Source of the DNA: Marivirga tractuosa DSM 4126
GTDB taxonomy: Bacteria > Bacteroidota > Bacteroidia > Cytophagales > Cyclobacteriaceae
Assembly: GCF_000183425.1 (NCBI RefSeq)
Contig: NC_014759.1
Span: 2,449,001 to 2,513,000 of the forward strand
Length of the DNA stretch: 64,000 nt
Reading direction: 5' to 3'
In this document: positions 9,333 through 18,374 of the stretch, piece by piece
Numbering within the stretch: the stretch's first letter is position 1
Layout of the letters: the number at the start of each line of letters is the position of its first letter
The notes under the pieces: model-generated
The model's input: only the letters and a program-made list of their open reading frames with translations
Databases searched by the model: none
What the model was told of the DNA's origin: nothing
Translations under genes and position numbers: made by a program

Positions 9333-10699
9333 AATTCTACCTTTTGATTAAGTTGAGGGATCTCACTGTCCCATTGGTATACTTCTTTGATGTGCTGCTG
9401 AAGGGCACTGGCTTGCTCTGCTTCCCCATGAATAATAAACACCTTTTCGGGTTGTTTTTTAATTTCAGAGAGCCAATCAATCAAATCGTTTTGATCACCA
9501 TGGGCACTCAGTCCTTCAATGTGTTCCATCTGCATGTTGAATGGCAGCCATTTGCCATACACTTTAATTTCTGTTGCACCTTCAAGTAGTTTTCTTCCTC
9601 TTGTTCCTTCTGCCTGATAACCTACAAAAAGTAAGGTGTCGTTACTATTGCCTGATCTTGTTTCCATGTAGTTGAGTATTCGTCCGCCCGTCATCATACC
9701 GCTACCGGCAATGACGATCTTGGATTTATTGTCTTCCCGCAGTGCCAGGGTTGCCCGATAGTTGCTCACTACCTGAAAATGAGAACACATTTCATCACAT
9801 TCTTCCGGCTTTAGCTTGTGCCAGTCCCTGGAAGCATGAATTAGATGGAGTACATTAGCACCCATAGGACTATCCATGATCATGGGTATTTTCGGAATCT
9901 TTTTCTCTTTCAAAAGCCTCCAAAGCATTAGCATCATGAGCTGAGTGCGCTCTACGGCAAAACTGGGAATGAACAAGCTTCCTCCACGCTCTACCGTTTC
10001 GTTGACTATACGTTCCAGTTCCGGGACAATACTTTCTTCTTCAGGATGAATCCTTCCTCCATAGGTGGATTCAATAAGCAGGACATCCGCTTTTTCAGGT
10101 TTTTTTGGCGTATACAAAAGCAAATCTTTTTTTCTGCCTATATCACCTGAAAACACCAAGCGGCTATCATTGGTCTCTACTTCAATAAAAGTTGATCCGA
10201 TGATATGGCCATTGTATTGCCACCTTACTTTAAAGGCATCATCAATTACATGCCATTTACCTTCTGAAACAGGGTTGAAAAGCGGAAGGGTATTTTCAAC
10301 GTCTTTTAAGTCATAGAAAGCCTCTGCCGGACTGTGCTTACTATAACCCTCTTTATTTGCCCTGGCTGCCTCTTCTTCCTGTATTTTAGCGCTATCCTTT
10401 AAGATAATTTCTGCGATCTTAAGTGTTGGAGCACTGCCATATATTTTTCCATTAAACCCAAGCTTAACCAAACGAGCCAGGTAACCGGTATGATCAAGAT
10501 GTCCGTGAGTAAGCAGGACAGCATGGATAGATTTAGGATCATACTCAGGCTGTTCCCAATTGAGTAAACGTAATTCTTTTAATCCCTGAAACATACCGCA
10601 ATCCACCATCAGTTTTTTATTTCCGGATTCAAGTAAATATTTGGAGCCTGTAACCGTACCAGCGGCTCCTAAAAAGTTTATGGTCATTTTATCATTCAT
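9329..10699 (-). CDS. MBL-fold beta-CASP RNA exonuclease/endonuclease (CPSF-like)
   Basis: A 456-residue metallo-beta-lactamase protein. The di-zinc motif THGHLDHTG lies at about 64-72, further ligands appear in SGDIGRKKDL and SAHGD near the C-terminus, and the beta-CASP part shows STYGGR, AGSGMMTGGR and GYQAEGTRGR, all typical of the Ysh1/CPSF-73-like prokaryotic group that cuts RNA. Likely cytoplasmic and acting in RNA turnover. It lies between the ATP-cone gene (8 bp gap) and the phosphorylase gene (4 bp overlap); a supply of nucleotides from degraded RNA to the phosphorylase would be a natural link, but that is inference. Confidence 0.9.
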   Translation of the reverse strand: MNDKMTINFLGAAGTVTGSKYLLESGNKKLMVDCGMFQGLKELRLLNWEQPEYDPKSIHAVLLTHGHLDHTGYLARLVKLGFNGKIYGSAPTLKIAEIILKDSAKIQEEEAARANKEGYSKHSPAEAFYDLKDVENTLPLFNPVSEGKWHVIDDAFKVRWQYNGHIIGSTFIEVETNDSRLVFSGDIGRKKDLLLYTPKKPEKADVLLIESTYGGRIHPEEESIVPELERIVNETVERGGSLFIPSFAVERTQLMMLMLWRLLKEKKIPKIPMIMDSPMGANVLHLIHASRDWHKLKPEECDEMCSHFQVVSNYRATLALREDNKSKIVIAGSGMMTGGRILNYMETRSGNSNDTLLFVGYQAEGTRGRKLLEGATEIKVYGKWLPFNMQMEHIEGLSAHGDQNDLIDWLSEIKKQPEKVFIIHGEAEQASALQQHIKEVYQWDSEIPQLNQKVEL

Positions 10700-10707
10700 T
10701 TGTTGTG

Positions 10708-11556
10708 TTACGTACTACCTGAGCAAATTTCCTCTCCCTCTTTGATGATTCTTTTGACTCGTGTATGAGAAATGCCCATTTCTTCAAGTACTTCGGGTTT
10801 ATCGCATAGCTCCTTACAAAGCACGATCATCTTATCAATCAGCTTTTGCTTCTCAGCCTTTGTAAGGCTGGTAAGACATGTAACAGGGTGCAGACCAGAC
10901 ATATTTATCCGGTCGCTAATGCTTCCTTGCTGTGGATAATCCCAACCTATCAGTATTAGACCTGAACATTTGCCATATTGGATGGCATCTTCGGTAAACC
11001 GGGTATTGGTCACCACCCAGCCTTCATGAAATTTTGTCGCGTGTCCTTTGCGCTTTTCCCATTGCTTTTTCACATCCTCAAACCGGGATTTGATATAAAG
11101 TGGAATTTTCACATCACACTTATAACCTTGGCGGTTATGAAATTTGCACTCCACCATGAAGTGCTGATTATCTTTCTCAGCCTCCACATCTATTTCATGA
11201 GAGACGCAATGCCCCTGAATGATTACCCCGACTTTAGTACGGTACCCCTGATGTTTTAAAATTTCACCTACAAACTTTTCAAAGGGATATCCTGAAGGGC
11301 CCAGCTCCAGAATCGCCTGCTTGATCTTATACCTGCCTGCTACAGGTTTTGAGTGCTTCCGTAGCATGGAGAATGCTTGGCTGTAGATTTTCTTTGTGGA
11401 CATGCCCTCAACAAGCTGCGCTTCAATCTCACTCACAATCCGATCAATAACGGCAGAACCGGCCCCGGCCCTTTCAAGGGAGTGCCTAAGTTTTGTTGGT
11501 GAAAATGGTGCTTTTTCTCCGGAAGCCTTGGTTATTAAAACGGTCTTTTCTGGCAT
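10708..11556 (-). CDS. ATP-cone domain protein with C-terminal restriction-endonuclease-like domain
   Basis: A 282-residue protein. Residues 1-90 form an ATP-cone (ITKASGEKAPFSPTKLRHSL, then MSTKKIYSQAF), the nucleotide-sensing module known from ribonucleotide reductase and NrdR. Residues about 90-210 look like an Mrr/PD-(D/E)xK nuclease fold: FEKFVGEILKHQGY, HEIDVEAE and FMVECKFHNR supply the D and ExK-type catalytic residues. It is the first gene of the long operon; a promoter module lies 26-94 bp upstream of its ATG. Cytoplasmic, probably dATP/ATP-regulated nucleic-acid enzyme; target unknown. Confidence 0.82.
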   Translation of the reverse strand: MPEKTVLITKASGEKAPFSPTKLRHSLERAGAGSAVIDRIVSEIEAQLVEGMSTKKIYSQAFSMLRKHSKPVAGRYKIKQAILELGPSGYPFEKFVGEILKHQGYRTKVGVIIQGHCVSHEIDVEAEKDNQHFMVECKFHNRQGYKCDVKIPLYIKSRFEDVKKQWEKRKGHATKFHEGWVVTNTRFTEDAIQYGKCSGLILIGWDYPQQGSISDRINMSGLHPVTCLTSLTKAEKQKLIDKMIVLCKELCDKPEVLEEMGISHTRVKRIIKEGEEICSGST

Positions 11557-11581
11557 TCAGTCTACTTTAACAATCGAATGT

Positions 11582-11650
11582 TAAAGTTAGAATTTTACAC
11601 TCGGAGGTATTTATGATATCTCACTTTCGATGTACGAAATTATGCTATTC
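11582..11650 (-). promoter_or_regulatory. site A: shared operator plus -7 element upstream of the ATP-cone operon
   Basis: On the plus strand ATCT begins at 11618 and TGTAC at 11631, an offset of 13 bp. Reading leftward, a -7 hexamer-like element TAACTTTA (11589-11582) follows after 28 bp. The same arrangement occurs upstream of four other operons in the window (sites B, C, D and F). The TAnnTTTR element is the Bacteroidota -7 consensus; the upstream box is proposed as an activator site. Confidence 0.6.
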
Positions 11651-11683
11651 AAAGTCAGTCTCTGATCACTAGTTGAACACCTA

Positions 11684-11711
11684 AAATCAAGCCTCAAATA
11701 AGTCTTGATTT
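11684..11711 (-). terminator. possible weak terminator after the gene at 11713
   Basis: An 8-bp inverted repeat, AAATCAAG (11684-11691) and CTTGATTT (11704-11711), lies directly after the stop codon of the leftward gene. There is only a short T run, so termination efficiency is doubtful. Confidence 0.3.
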
Positions 11712-11712
11712 A

Positions 11713-12261
11713 TTAGTTCCACGTATAGTATCTAATAAGATCTTCCTGATAAATCCAGAAAAATTTACTTATATCAAAGTAGTTCAAAGGAGCCAGGTTG
11801 TGCTTTGATTTCATTTCTTTAACTACGGCACCATACTCTAAATAATCATCGGGAGAAAAACAACTTTGAGAAAAAGCTTCAGCAATTTTTAAAGAATGAC
11901 TGTTCCATAGTGGAAAGTAAGCAGGGCAATGAACTGCACAATATCTTGAGGCAAATTCTATGTTTTCATAATCGATAGAGTTGTTCCCGTTTTGAGCCAC
12001 GCTAACTGCAATTAATAGCTCACCTTGACCTAACGAACTATCAATTTGCAATTTTTTGATATTATTTTGGAAACCACACCTTATGAAATAATCAGCTTTA
12101 TCATGGTTGGCCACTGCCATCACCTTTTCTTTGATCACATCAATATCCTGATTGCCCGGTCGGAACCTGATGAAATTGATGAGTTTTTTATCAGTAAGAA
12201 AGTAGCCACGAATATCTTTAATATGGTTGATATGTTCCTCTATCATCTTATCCATCTTCAT
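11713..12261 (-). CDS. hypothetical protein, 182 aa
   Basis: A 182-residue, probably soluble protein that I do not recognise. It has no signal peptide or membrane helix, is rich in aromatic residues, and has scattered cysteines (RCGF, SRYCAVHCPAYF, QSCF). Its ATG overlaps the end of the upstream symporter gene by 14 bp; in-frame ATGs at 12255 and 12246 are also possible. It is the last gene of the operon that runs from the UspA gene leftward. Function unknown. Confidence 0.65.
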   Translation of the reverse strand: MKMDKMIEEHINHIKDIRGYFLTDKKLINFIRFRPGNQDIDVIKEKVMAVANHDKADYFIRCGFQNNIKKLQIDSSLGQGELLIAVSVAQNGNNSIDYENIEFASRYCAVHCPAYFPLWNSHSLKIAEAFSQSCFSPDDYLEYGAVVKEMKSKHNLAPLNYFDISKFFWIYQEDLIRYYTWN

Positions 12262-13615
12262 TATCAGCTATTGAGGTTTTATGAGTCATCTTGTTTTTGG
12301 TAATGCTACCATACCATTGATTGAAAACCACACAAGCAGTCAGGTCTCCCGTTACGTTTACTGCCGTTCGGAACATACCCAACAAGCGCTCCACCCCAAT
12401 AATAATGATGATACCTTCGGCAGGAATACCTGCACCACCAAGTACGGAAGCCAGAATAACTACACCTCCACCGGGAATGGCCGGAGTACCTATTGAAGCT
12501 GCAACAATGGTTACTATTACCACAATGATGTTCAACAAGCTCATCTCCAGCCCATACGCCTGGGCGATAAATAAAGTGGTTATGGTTTGATAAAGTGCTG
12601 TACCATCCATGTTGACGGTAGCGCCTATAGGGATAATAAAGTTGCTGATTGCGGGATCAACTTTCAGTTTTTCTTCTGCTGTTTGCAATGAGAGTGGCAT
12701 AACGGCTGCCGAACTGGTCGTAGAAAAAGCCAACAATTGTGCATCCCTGATTTTTCCTAGAAATTTTAGTGGATTCCTTCTGCCTGGCAAACTCACTATT
12801 AACAAATAGATACCTACAAGAATAAGTAATCCGGCTAGTACAACGGCCACATAATAACTCAGTCCGGCAAGAGAACTTAAGCCTACACTGGAAGTAAGTT
12901 GAGCCATAAGCCCAAAAACAGCAACAGGCACTAAAAGCATGGCCCACTTGACTACTGTCATACAAATTTCCTGTATTGCACTCAGCAGCAACCTCACAGG
13001 TCTTAACAAGTCTGAGGGTAGTGACAGCACTGCCACCCCAATGATAATGGTGAAAATAACAATACTCAACATTTCTCCGCTAACCATGGAAGCCAGGGGA
13101 TTTTCGGGGAGCAGATCGGTGATGATAGTTGGCACATCGTTTATCCCAAATGACAATTCTGCACCTTGAGTTCCTTTTGCCAAGGCCTCTTCATGTTCAG
13201 CTGCTGCCTGCTGGTGCAAATAGCGTCCCGGTTTGAAAAGTGTGGCCAGGACAGTTCCAATGCTAACAGAAATAATGGTTGTTGCCACAAAATATAAGAG
13301 TACTCCTCCTCCAAGCTTTTTGAGGTTGTCTTTGTCATTGCTGGCAATGCCTGTAATGATAGATGCCACAATCAATGGAATCATGATCATCTGCACCAGC
13401 TTAAGAAATAACATGCCGGGCAGGGCTAGCCAGTTGCCTAAAACATCTGCAGTAGCTTTGCTTACCCATCCATTTTGTGGGCTTAAAATAAGACCAAAAC
13501 CCACTCCTAAGAAAAGTGCAATGAGTACCTTTAACCAGAGCTTACCTGCTACCAGTTTTTGAAGATAGGTATTAAGTGATTTGAGAGATTTTATTTCTGT
13601 ATCAAACAAGCTCAT
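12248..13615 (-). CDS. dicarboxylate/amino acid:cation symporter (DAACS, GltP-like)
   Basis: A 455-residue transporter. The hallmark re-entrant hairpin and unwound helix segments are visible: FSTTSSAAVMPLSLQ (serine-rich HP1), IPIGATVNMDGTALYQ (NMDGT motif) and the HP2 segment GTPAIPGGGVVILASVL, followed by a helix 8 with GVERLLGMFRTAVNVTGD. These fix the glutamate/aspartate/C4-dicarboxylate symporter fold, coupled to Na+ or H+. Inner membrane. The stop of the GAPDH gene and this ATG overlap by one base (TAATG), so the two are coupled. Confidence 0.92.
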   Translation of the reverse strand: MSLFDTEIKSLKSLNTYLQKLVAGKLWLKVLIALFLGVGFGLILSPQNGWVSKATADVLGNWLALPGMLFLKLVQMIMIPLIVASIITGIASNDKDNLKKLGGGVLLYFVATTIISVSIGTVLATLFKPGRYLHQQAAAEHEEALAKGTQGAELSFGINDVPTIITDLLPENPLASMVSGEMLSIVIFTIIIGVAVLSLPSDLLRPVRLLLSAIQEICMTVVKWAMLLVPVAVFGLMAQLTSSVGLSSLAGLSYYVAVVLAGLLILVGIYLLIVSLPGRRNPLKFLGKIRDAQLLAFSTTSSAAVMPLSLQTAEEKLKVDPAISNFIIPIGATVNMDGTALYQTITTLFIAQAYGLEMSLLNIIVVIVTIVAASIGTPAIPGGGVVILASVLGGAGIPAEGIIIIIGVERLLGMFRTAVNVTGDLTACVVFNQWYGSITKNKMTHKTSIADNEDG

Positions 13616-14634
13616 TATATAATCCCTAAACTTTCATTCGTCTTTTTAATAGAGCTTACTGCGCTTTTCTCTATTCCCGTCAATGCCCTTATAGCATCAA
13701 TTGTTTCCGGTATAACAATAGCCTGGTTATCGACCACATACGCGTAATAGAGTTCATCTCCCTCGACTTTAAGCATATCTTGCCAAAGGGCTACTTCATA
13801 CATATCGCCCCAGGGTCGTCCCATATCCAGGTACTTTTCTTTGATCGTATTATTGGAAACCAGACCATCGCTGTAATTGATCAAGGTGATTCGCGTAGAT
13901 GTCTGAAATGCTTCTATCACCTCTTTTTTATCAGCTTTCCAGGTAAGGCGGACATTCCAATAATGCAGGTGGCTAAGGGTTTGAGGTACTTTCACAGCCA
14001 TGGTTACTATATCCAGTTCAGAGTCCACGCTCTGAGCGTCCGGCCCTTGGTGGCTGGGAATATCTTTCTCCGGAACGAGCGTATTCATGATGCCACCTAA
14101 ATGGCTTTCCCAGGGATCTGTAGCCCTGCGTAGCAGAGTACCACGAGCACTCTGCAGCAGCCCTGCTTTTTTAAGAGCGGTAAGTGTACGCAAAATGGAG
14201 GTAGTGTTGCAAGAGACTACTCGGGTACTGTCCCGGTTCAGGGCAGATGCATAGTTGTTTTCTGCGCTAAAAGAATGGCCGGTGGTTTCATGTTTTTCTC
14301 CACCTTGCAGGATAAATTTTATTCCCCGCTCTTTATAAATTTCTACATTTTGTGCAGCTATCTTCTTTGGTGTACAATCTACCACCAGGTGAGCAACCCC
14401 TAATAGGTCTGCCATATTACCAGCCAGGGAAATACCGGCCTTTTGCATACTATCTTGGGCATCTTCAGTAGCTGCATATACAGAGTACCCTTTCTTTACT
14501 GCAGTTTGTATCCGCCAGTCGCTGATCACATCACATACCCCGGCTAATTCCATATCGTCTTGTCGCGCGATTGCATCGGCTACTCTTTTGCCAATTACGC
14601 CATATCCTATAAGTGCTATTTTCTTTTTCATCAT
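13615..14634 (-). CDS. type II (archaeal-type) glyceraldehyde-3-phosphate dehydrogenase
   Basis: A 339-residue enzyme of the archaeal GAPDH family, not the common bacterial GapA. It starts with the Rossmann motif GYGVIGKRV (10-18); the active-site segment is SCNTTS with the catalytic cysteine at 142, and the RRATDPWESHLGGIMNTL stretch matches the type II phosphate-binding region. It interconverts glyceraldehyde-3-phosphate and 1,3-bisphosphoglycerate with NAD(P)+. Type II enzymes are uncommon in bacteria. Coupled to the symporter downstream and separated by 1 bp from the K+ channel gene. With the archaeal-type aldolase at base 1 it gives two archaeal-style triose steps in one island. Confidence 0.9.
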   Translation of the reverse strand: MMKKKIALIGYGVIGKRVADAIARQDDMELAGVCDVISDWRIQTAVKKGYSVYAATEDAQDSMQKAGISLAGNMADLLGVAHLVVDCTPKKIAAQNVEIYKERGIKFILQGGEKHETTGHSFSAENNYASALNRDSTRVVSCNTTSILRTLTALKKAGLLQSARGTLLRRATDPWESHLGGIMNTLVPEKDIPSHQGPDAQSVDSELDIVTMAVKVPQTLSHLHYWNVRLTWKADKKEVIEAFQTSTRITLINYSDGLVSNNTIKEKYLDMGRPWGDMYEVALWQDMLKVEGDELYYAYVVDNQAIVIPETIDAIRALTGIEKSAVSSIKKTNESLGII

Positions 14635-14635
14635 G

Positions 14636-15196
14636 TTATTGATTTCTAATTGTAGTATGAATGTTATTTATGTTGGACAGTCCGAATACGATCAGCACAA
14701 AGCTTTGACCGATCTCCATCATCACTAAAATTTTGGCAGGGGTAGTTATTGGCACAACATCTCCATAACCGATGGCAGCAAATGTTACCACACTGAAATA
14801 AAATGTCTCGAATAAATACTCGAAGTAATTGAAGCTTTCAAATAGTTTAAACCCCAGAAAAGAAGATCGATTGGCAGCGACCAAACAAGTGAAATCTGCC
14901 GCATAGGAGAAAATAATGAGCATGACGAGCAGTCCGAAAATCCAGAGAAGTTGCCCAAAAGAATGACAATGTTTAATGGACTTATTGACCTGCCTGAAGG
15001 TAAAAAAGGTAAAGTACCCAGTCTTGATAAAGGCCAGAAAAATAACAAGATAAGGCACCCAGCTTAGGGCATGATCTACAAACTGCATAAGATAGACATA
15101 CACAAGTGCTACAGTTGCGACCAAAACGAGTGCGGAGCGCATCTGTTTAATAAGTTGTTTTAAAAAATTACTTCTGGTTATTTTATAAGTCATCAT
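14636..15196 (-). CDS. potassium channel family protein with one pore domain
   Basis: A 186-residue membrane protein with helices at about 21-38, 46-66 and 83-105, a pore loop and a last helix at 155-173. The selectivity filter is visible as TFAAIGYGD (138-146). No RCK/TrkA-N or cyclic-nucleotide domain is attached. It should conduct K+ across the inner membrane as a tetramer. Placed between NhaA (6 bp upstream) and GAPDH, suggesting a role in membrane potential and pH homeostasis. The first of two ATGs was kept as start. Confidence 0.83.
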   Translation of the reverse strand: MMTYKITRSNFLKQLIKQMRSALVLVATVALVYVYLMQFVDHALSWVPYLVIFLAFIKTGYFTFFTFRQVNKSIKHCHSFGQLLWIFGLLVMLIIFSYAADFTCLVAANRSSFLGFKLFESFNYFEYLFETFYFSVVTFAAIGYGDVVPITTPAKILVMMEIGQSFVLIVFGLSNINNIHTTIRNQ

Positions 15197-15202
15197 GTAT
15201 CG

Positions 15203-16531
15203 TCAGTTAATTACCTTTTGTTTTTTGATAATAGCTACTTTCCGGGATTGTCGAAGAATACTTACACCTATCACTCCGGCAAGCACCGAAGCAAATAAAA
15301 TGGTTAGCTTGGCAATGAAGGTATACTCCTCATTCTGGAAGGCCAATTCCGTGATAAACAGTGACATGGTAAAGCCAATGCCTGCTATCATGGATACTCC
15401 GGAAATGTGTCTCCAGGAAACCCCTTGCTGCAACTCTGCCAGCCTAAACTTGACTAAAAGCCAACCGGCTCCTAAAATCCCGGTAAATTTCCCTACCAAA
15501 AGGCCAAACGTAATACCCATGCTTACCGGGTGACTCAAAATTTCAATTATATCCCCATGAATATGAATACCGGTATTGACCAGGGCAAATATTGGTAGTA
15601 TGAAAAACCCTACTATGGGCGCCAGGTGATGCTCTATCTTTTGCAAAGGAGTTTCCGCGTCATCTGATTTTTGTTTGATCTCTTCCAAAATCCCAAGTTG
15701 TTCTTCCGAGATGAAATTGCCCTTGATGGCCTTTGTTTCTAAAAATTTTAGATGAAGCTTTTGAAGGTTTTTCAGGTAATCCTCTTCCTTGATTTTGACC
15801 CTGCCGGGAATCGTAAAAGCAGTGAGAATACCTGCAATCGTAGGATGTACTCCTGAGAAGAAAAATGCGAGCCAAACACCTCCAATCCCGATAAGTGCAT
15901 AAAACCAGGCTTTACGAACTCCAATATAATTACCGCCAACCAATAGCAGTATGAACAGTACACCATGAAGTAAATCCACATAAGAAATACCGGAAGTATA
16001 GAAAATAGCGATGATGAGTACGGCACCAAGGTCATCAACTATGGCTAGTGCTACCAAAAAAACTTTGAGCCCTGCCGGTACTCGATCTCCCAATAATGAA
16101 AGCACTCCAATGGCAAAAGCAATGTCTGTAGCCATGGGGATACCCCAGCCGTGCTCTGTAGGGGTATTTAAATTGAAAATGAGGTAAATGAGTGCCGGAA
16201 CAACCATGCCGCCAATAGCTGCTCCGATAGGCAAAATAGCTTTTCTGAAAGAAGACAGTTTTCCTCCTATAATTTCCCTTTTCAACTCCAGGCCTACCTG
16301 TAGGAAGAAGATCGCCATTAAGCCATCATTCACCCAAAGTAGTAAAGTCTCGGAAAGGAAGAATGAACCAACACCTATTGATATTTCGGTGTGAATAAAA
16401 TCCTGATATGATTCTTGAAAGGGAGAATTGGCCCAGATCATGGCTGCCAGTACCGCTAGAAAAATCGCAATACCGGAAGCTGACTGGTTGTTTACCAGAT
16501 TATTTAAGGAGTTGTTTAGGCGGGTAATCAT
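15203..16531 (-). CDS. nhaA: Na+/H+ antiporter NhaA
   Basis: A 442-residue NhaA. The conserved aspartates are present: ATDIAFAIG with D136 and the adjacent pair in AIVDDLGAV at about 166-167, equivalent to the ion-binding pair of the E. coli protein. It is longer than E. coli NhaA (388) owing to a cytoplasmic insert around residues 255-310 rich in charged residues. It exchanges internal Na+ for external H+ in the inner membrane. Preceded by a 120-bp spacer with no clear gene, apart from a possible 14-codon peptide whose stop overlaps the nhaA start. Confidence 0.93.
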   Translation of the reverse strand: MITRLNNSLNNLVNNQSASGIAIFLAVLAAMIWANSPFQESYQDFIHTEISIGVGSFFLSETLLLWVNDGLMAIFFLQVGLELKREIIGGKLSSFRKAILPIGAAIGGMVVPALIYLIFNLNTPTEHGWGIPMATDIAFAIGVLSLLGDRVPAGLKVFLVALAIVDDLGAVLIIAIFYTSGISYVDLLHGVLFILLLVGGNYIGVRKAWFYALIGIGGVWLAFFFSGVHPTIAGILTAFTIPGRVKIKEEDYLKNLQKLHLKFLETKAIKGNFISEEQLGILEEIKQKSDDAETPLQKIEHHLAPIVGFFILPIFALVNTGIHIHGDIIEILSHPVSMGITFGLLVGKFTGILGAGWLLVKFRLAELQQGVSWRHISGVSMIAGIGFTMSLFITELAFQNEEYTFIAKLTILFASVLAGVIGVSILRQSRKVAIIKKQKVIN

Positions 16532-16653
16532 TCAGGTGCATCCTTTTCCAGGTCTTTTTGTAGTGTAAGCATTGGGCTTTTTTAATTATACCAGGACTGG
16601 TTTAACCTTTATTGGTCCTTGCGCCCCTACAGTATTCACAAATAAATCTTTCA

Positions 16654-18336
16654 TTACACCACATATTTATCCCACAGGCCATATTTTTCCTTTATTTTTC
16701 CTTTTGAAAAAGAAAGTGCCATTACCAAAAGTCCGGTTAAGCTTGTGCTCAACGTAAACGCTACATTGATATCTTCAATAAACCATGGCAATACGACCAG
16801 TACCAGGCCGAGCAATACATTTAAGTAGCGTAAACTTCTAATTACTTCAGCCATGGCCATTACCGCAAATACAATTGCAAGGGCTCCTCCCAAATGATTT
16901 AAATCGGCAAATGGAGTTTCTATCCCAATCCCGAAAACCGTGGGAGAGACCATCAACCAAATCCCTAAAACTGTTGATATCGTCAACATCCAAGGGAAGC
17001 TCATCCCCCAGATTGAAGATTTAAATACCTTCCAAGGACTGTCATTAAATTCTGCTATTTCGGGGGAACGCTGATCCGTTTCAGTGGACAGTGCTTCTCC
17101 ACCTTTCCAAAACACCTTCCATAAGGAATCCCCTTTTTGTTTTCTTTGAACCATATGTTGCCACATGGCAATCACTTCATCAATTTGTAATGGGATCATT
17201 GGAAGCATTACAATAGCTGAAAACAGGCATATCGAACACCATGCCCCTACTGAAAGCGGCTGTGAAACAATTAAAAAAATACTCACGAACCCAAGTGGGA
17301 TTACCAAAATCCCAAAAAGGGTAACCATCCACGGCATAGTACGCCAACGGGAGGTTCCACCCATATATCCCATCAGAAATTCTAAGGTATATGCAAGTGT
17401 TCCCAATGCAGCATCAGAAATTGGAAAAGAGTGAGACATATCGGAATCTAAAACGGTCATGGTGCCGTCACCAAAAAAAGGATCCCAGGCATAATCTATA
17501 TACCCTAATTGAAAAGCTCCCAGATACCGGGATGCCAGCCACCCGATAAATGCCAGGCCAATCATAATAGAGCGCTGTGGCCAGCTTGAAGGATTATAGC
17601 TCCAACCCGTAGGTACGTCACCGCCCATTTTCATAAACATGATCATATTGGGCATACCAGGAATGAGAATCGACAAGGCAATAATCAAGGCACCGACCAG
17701 GGTACCGTTATAATAGGCAACAGCCGTTGGAGCCCAGAAAATAAAGGGAGCCATACTGATCCATATCCCGATAAAACAAAGAATCCAAACGCTATAGGGA
17801 CGGTTAGGCTTGAGGGAACGCCATCCAAAAATTACCAGCAATATCCCACTGATAATATCGCTCCAGCGCATTGCGGCAATACGATCACTAAGGGAAAGCC
17901 ATACATCTCTTCCGCCACTGGGGTCGACCACATTCTTTCCATAATCAAAAGTGAGTGGTGAAGTAATCATCCAGAAACCAAGCAATACGATTGTCCAGTA
18001 AACCCAGAGCGTTTGCTTATGGTGGTCTTGGAGCATCGTAAGGCGGTCATCAGTAGACATTTTCATACCGCCCATGTCCATGTGTCCATGACCGCCATGC
18101 TCTTCCGTATGCATCATAGGACGTGTGATGCCTCTTGAGCCCATACCTTCCATTTTGTGGCCTGACATTTCGGTTTTTGCTTCGTCCTTTTTCACTAAGG
18201 TCATTCCGCATTTCGGGCACTTGCCTGGTTGATCAGTAACGACCTCAGGGTGCATAGAACAAGTGTATTGTATCTTTTTAGAAGATTTATCCCCATCATC
18301 CTGATGGGACATTGAGGAGTGGTCGTGGCTTTTCAT
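16654..18336 (-). CDS. fusion of heavy-metal-binding domain, SPW repeats and VKOR-like domain
   Basis: A 560-residue membrane protein. Residues about 23-48 form the small heavy-metal-binding domain (CSMHPEV...GKCPKCGM), followed by a His/Met-rich linker to about 100. SPW-type helix pairs follow (GFWMITSPLTF, ISMAPFIFW, and a second set near the C-terminus with IWLMVSPTVFG). In between lies a vitamin K epoxide reductase-like four-helix unit with the redox pair in VGAWCSICLFS. The architecture suggests an inner-membrane thiol oxidoreductase tuned to metal stress, for instance to protect disulfide formation; that is inference. It lies 38 bp after the SDR gene. Confidence 0.8.
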   Translation of the reverse strand: MKSHDHSSMSHQDDGDKSSKKIQYTCSMHPEVVTDQPGKCPKCGMTLVKKDEAKTEMSGHKMEGMGSRGITRPMMHTEEHGGHGHMDMGGMKMSTDDRLTMLQDHHKQTLWVYWTIVLLGFWMITSPLTFDYGKNVVDPSGGRDVWLSLSDRIAAMRWSDIISGILLVIFGWRSLKPNRPYSVWILCFIGIWISMAPFIFWAPTAVAYYNGTLVGALIIALSILIPGMPNMIMFMKMGGDVPTGWSYNPSSWPQRSIMIGLAFIGWLASRYLGAFQLGYIDYAWDPFFGDGTMTVLDSDMSHSFPISDAALGTLAYTLEFLMGYMGGTSRWRTMPWMVTLFGILVIPLGFVSIFLIVSQPLSVGAWCSICLFSAIVMLPMIPLQIDEVIAMWQHMVQRKQKGDSLWKVFWKGGEALSTETDQRSPEIAEFNDSPWKVFKSSIWGMSFPWMLTISTVLGIWLMVSPTVFGIGIETPFADLNHLGGALAIVFAVMAMAEVIRSLRYLNVLLGLVLVVLPWFIEDINVAFTLSTSLTGLLVMALSFSKGKIKEKYGLWDKYVV

Positions 18337-18374
18337 ACTATGACATAATTAAGTGTTTGGGAATCTATTTATAG

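Noticed and set aside
12657..12965. 102-codon minus-strand frame inside the symporter gene
   Set aside because: It lies wholly within the DAACS gene in another frame and has no protein-like features.
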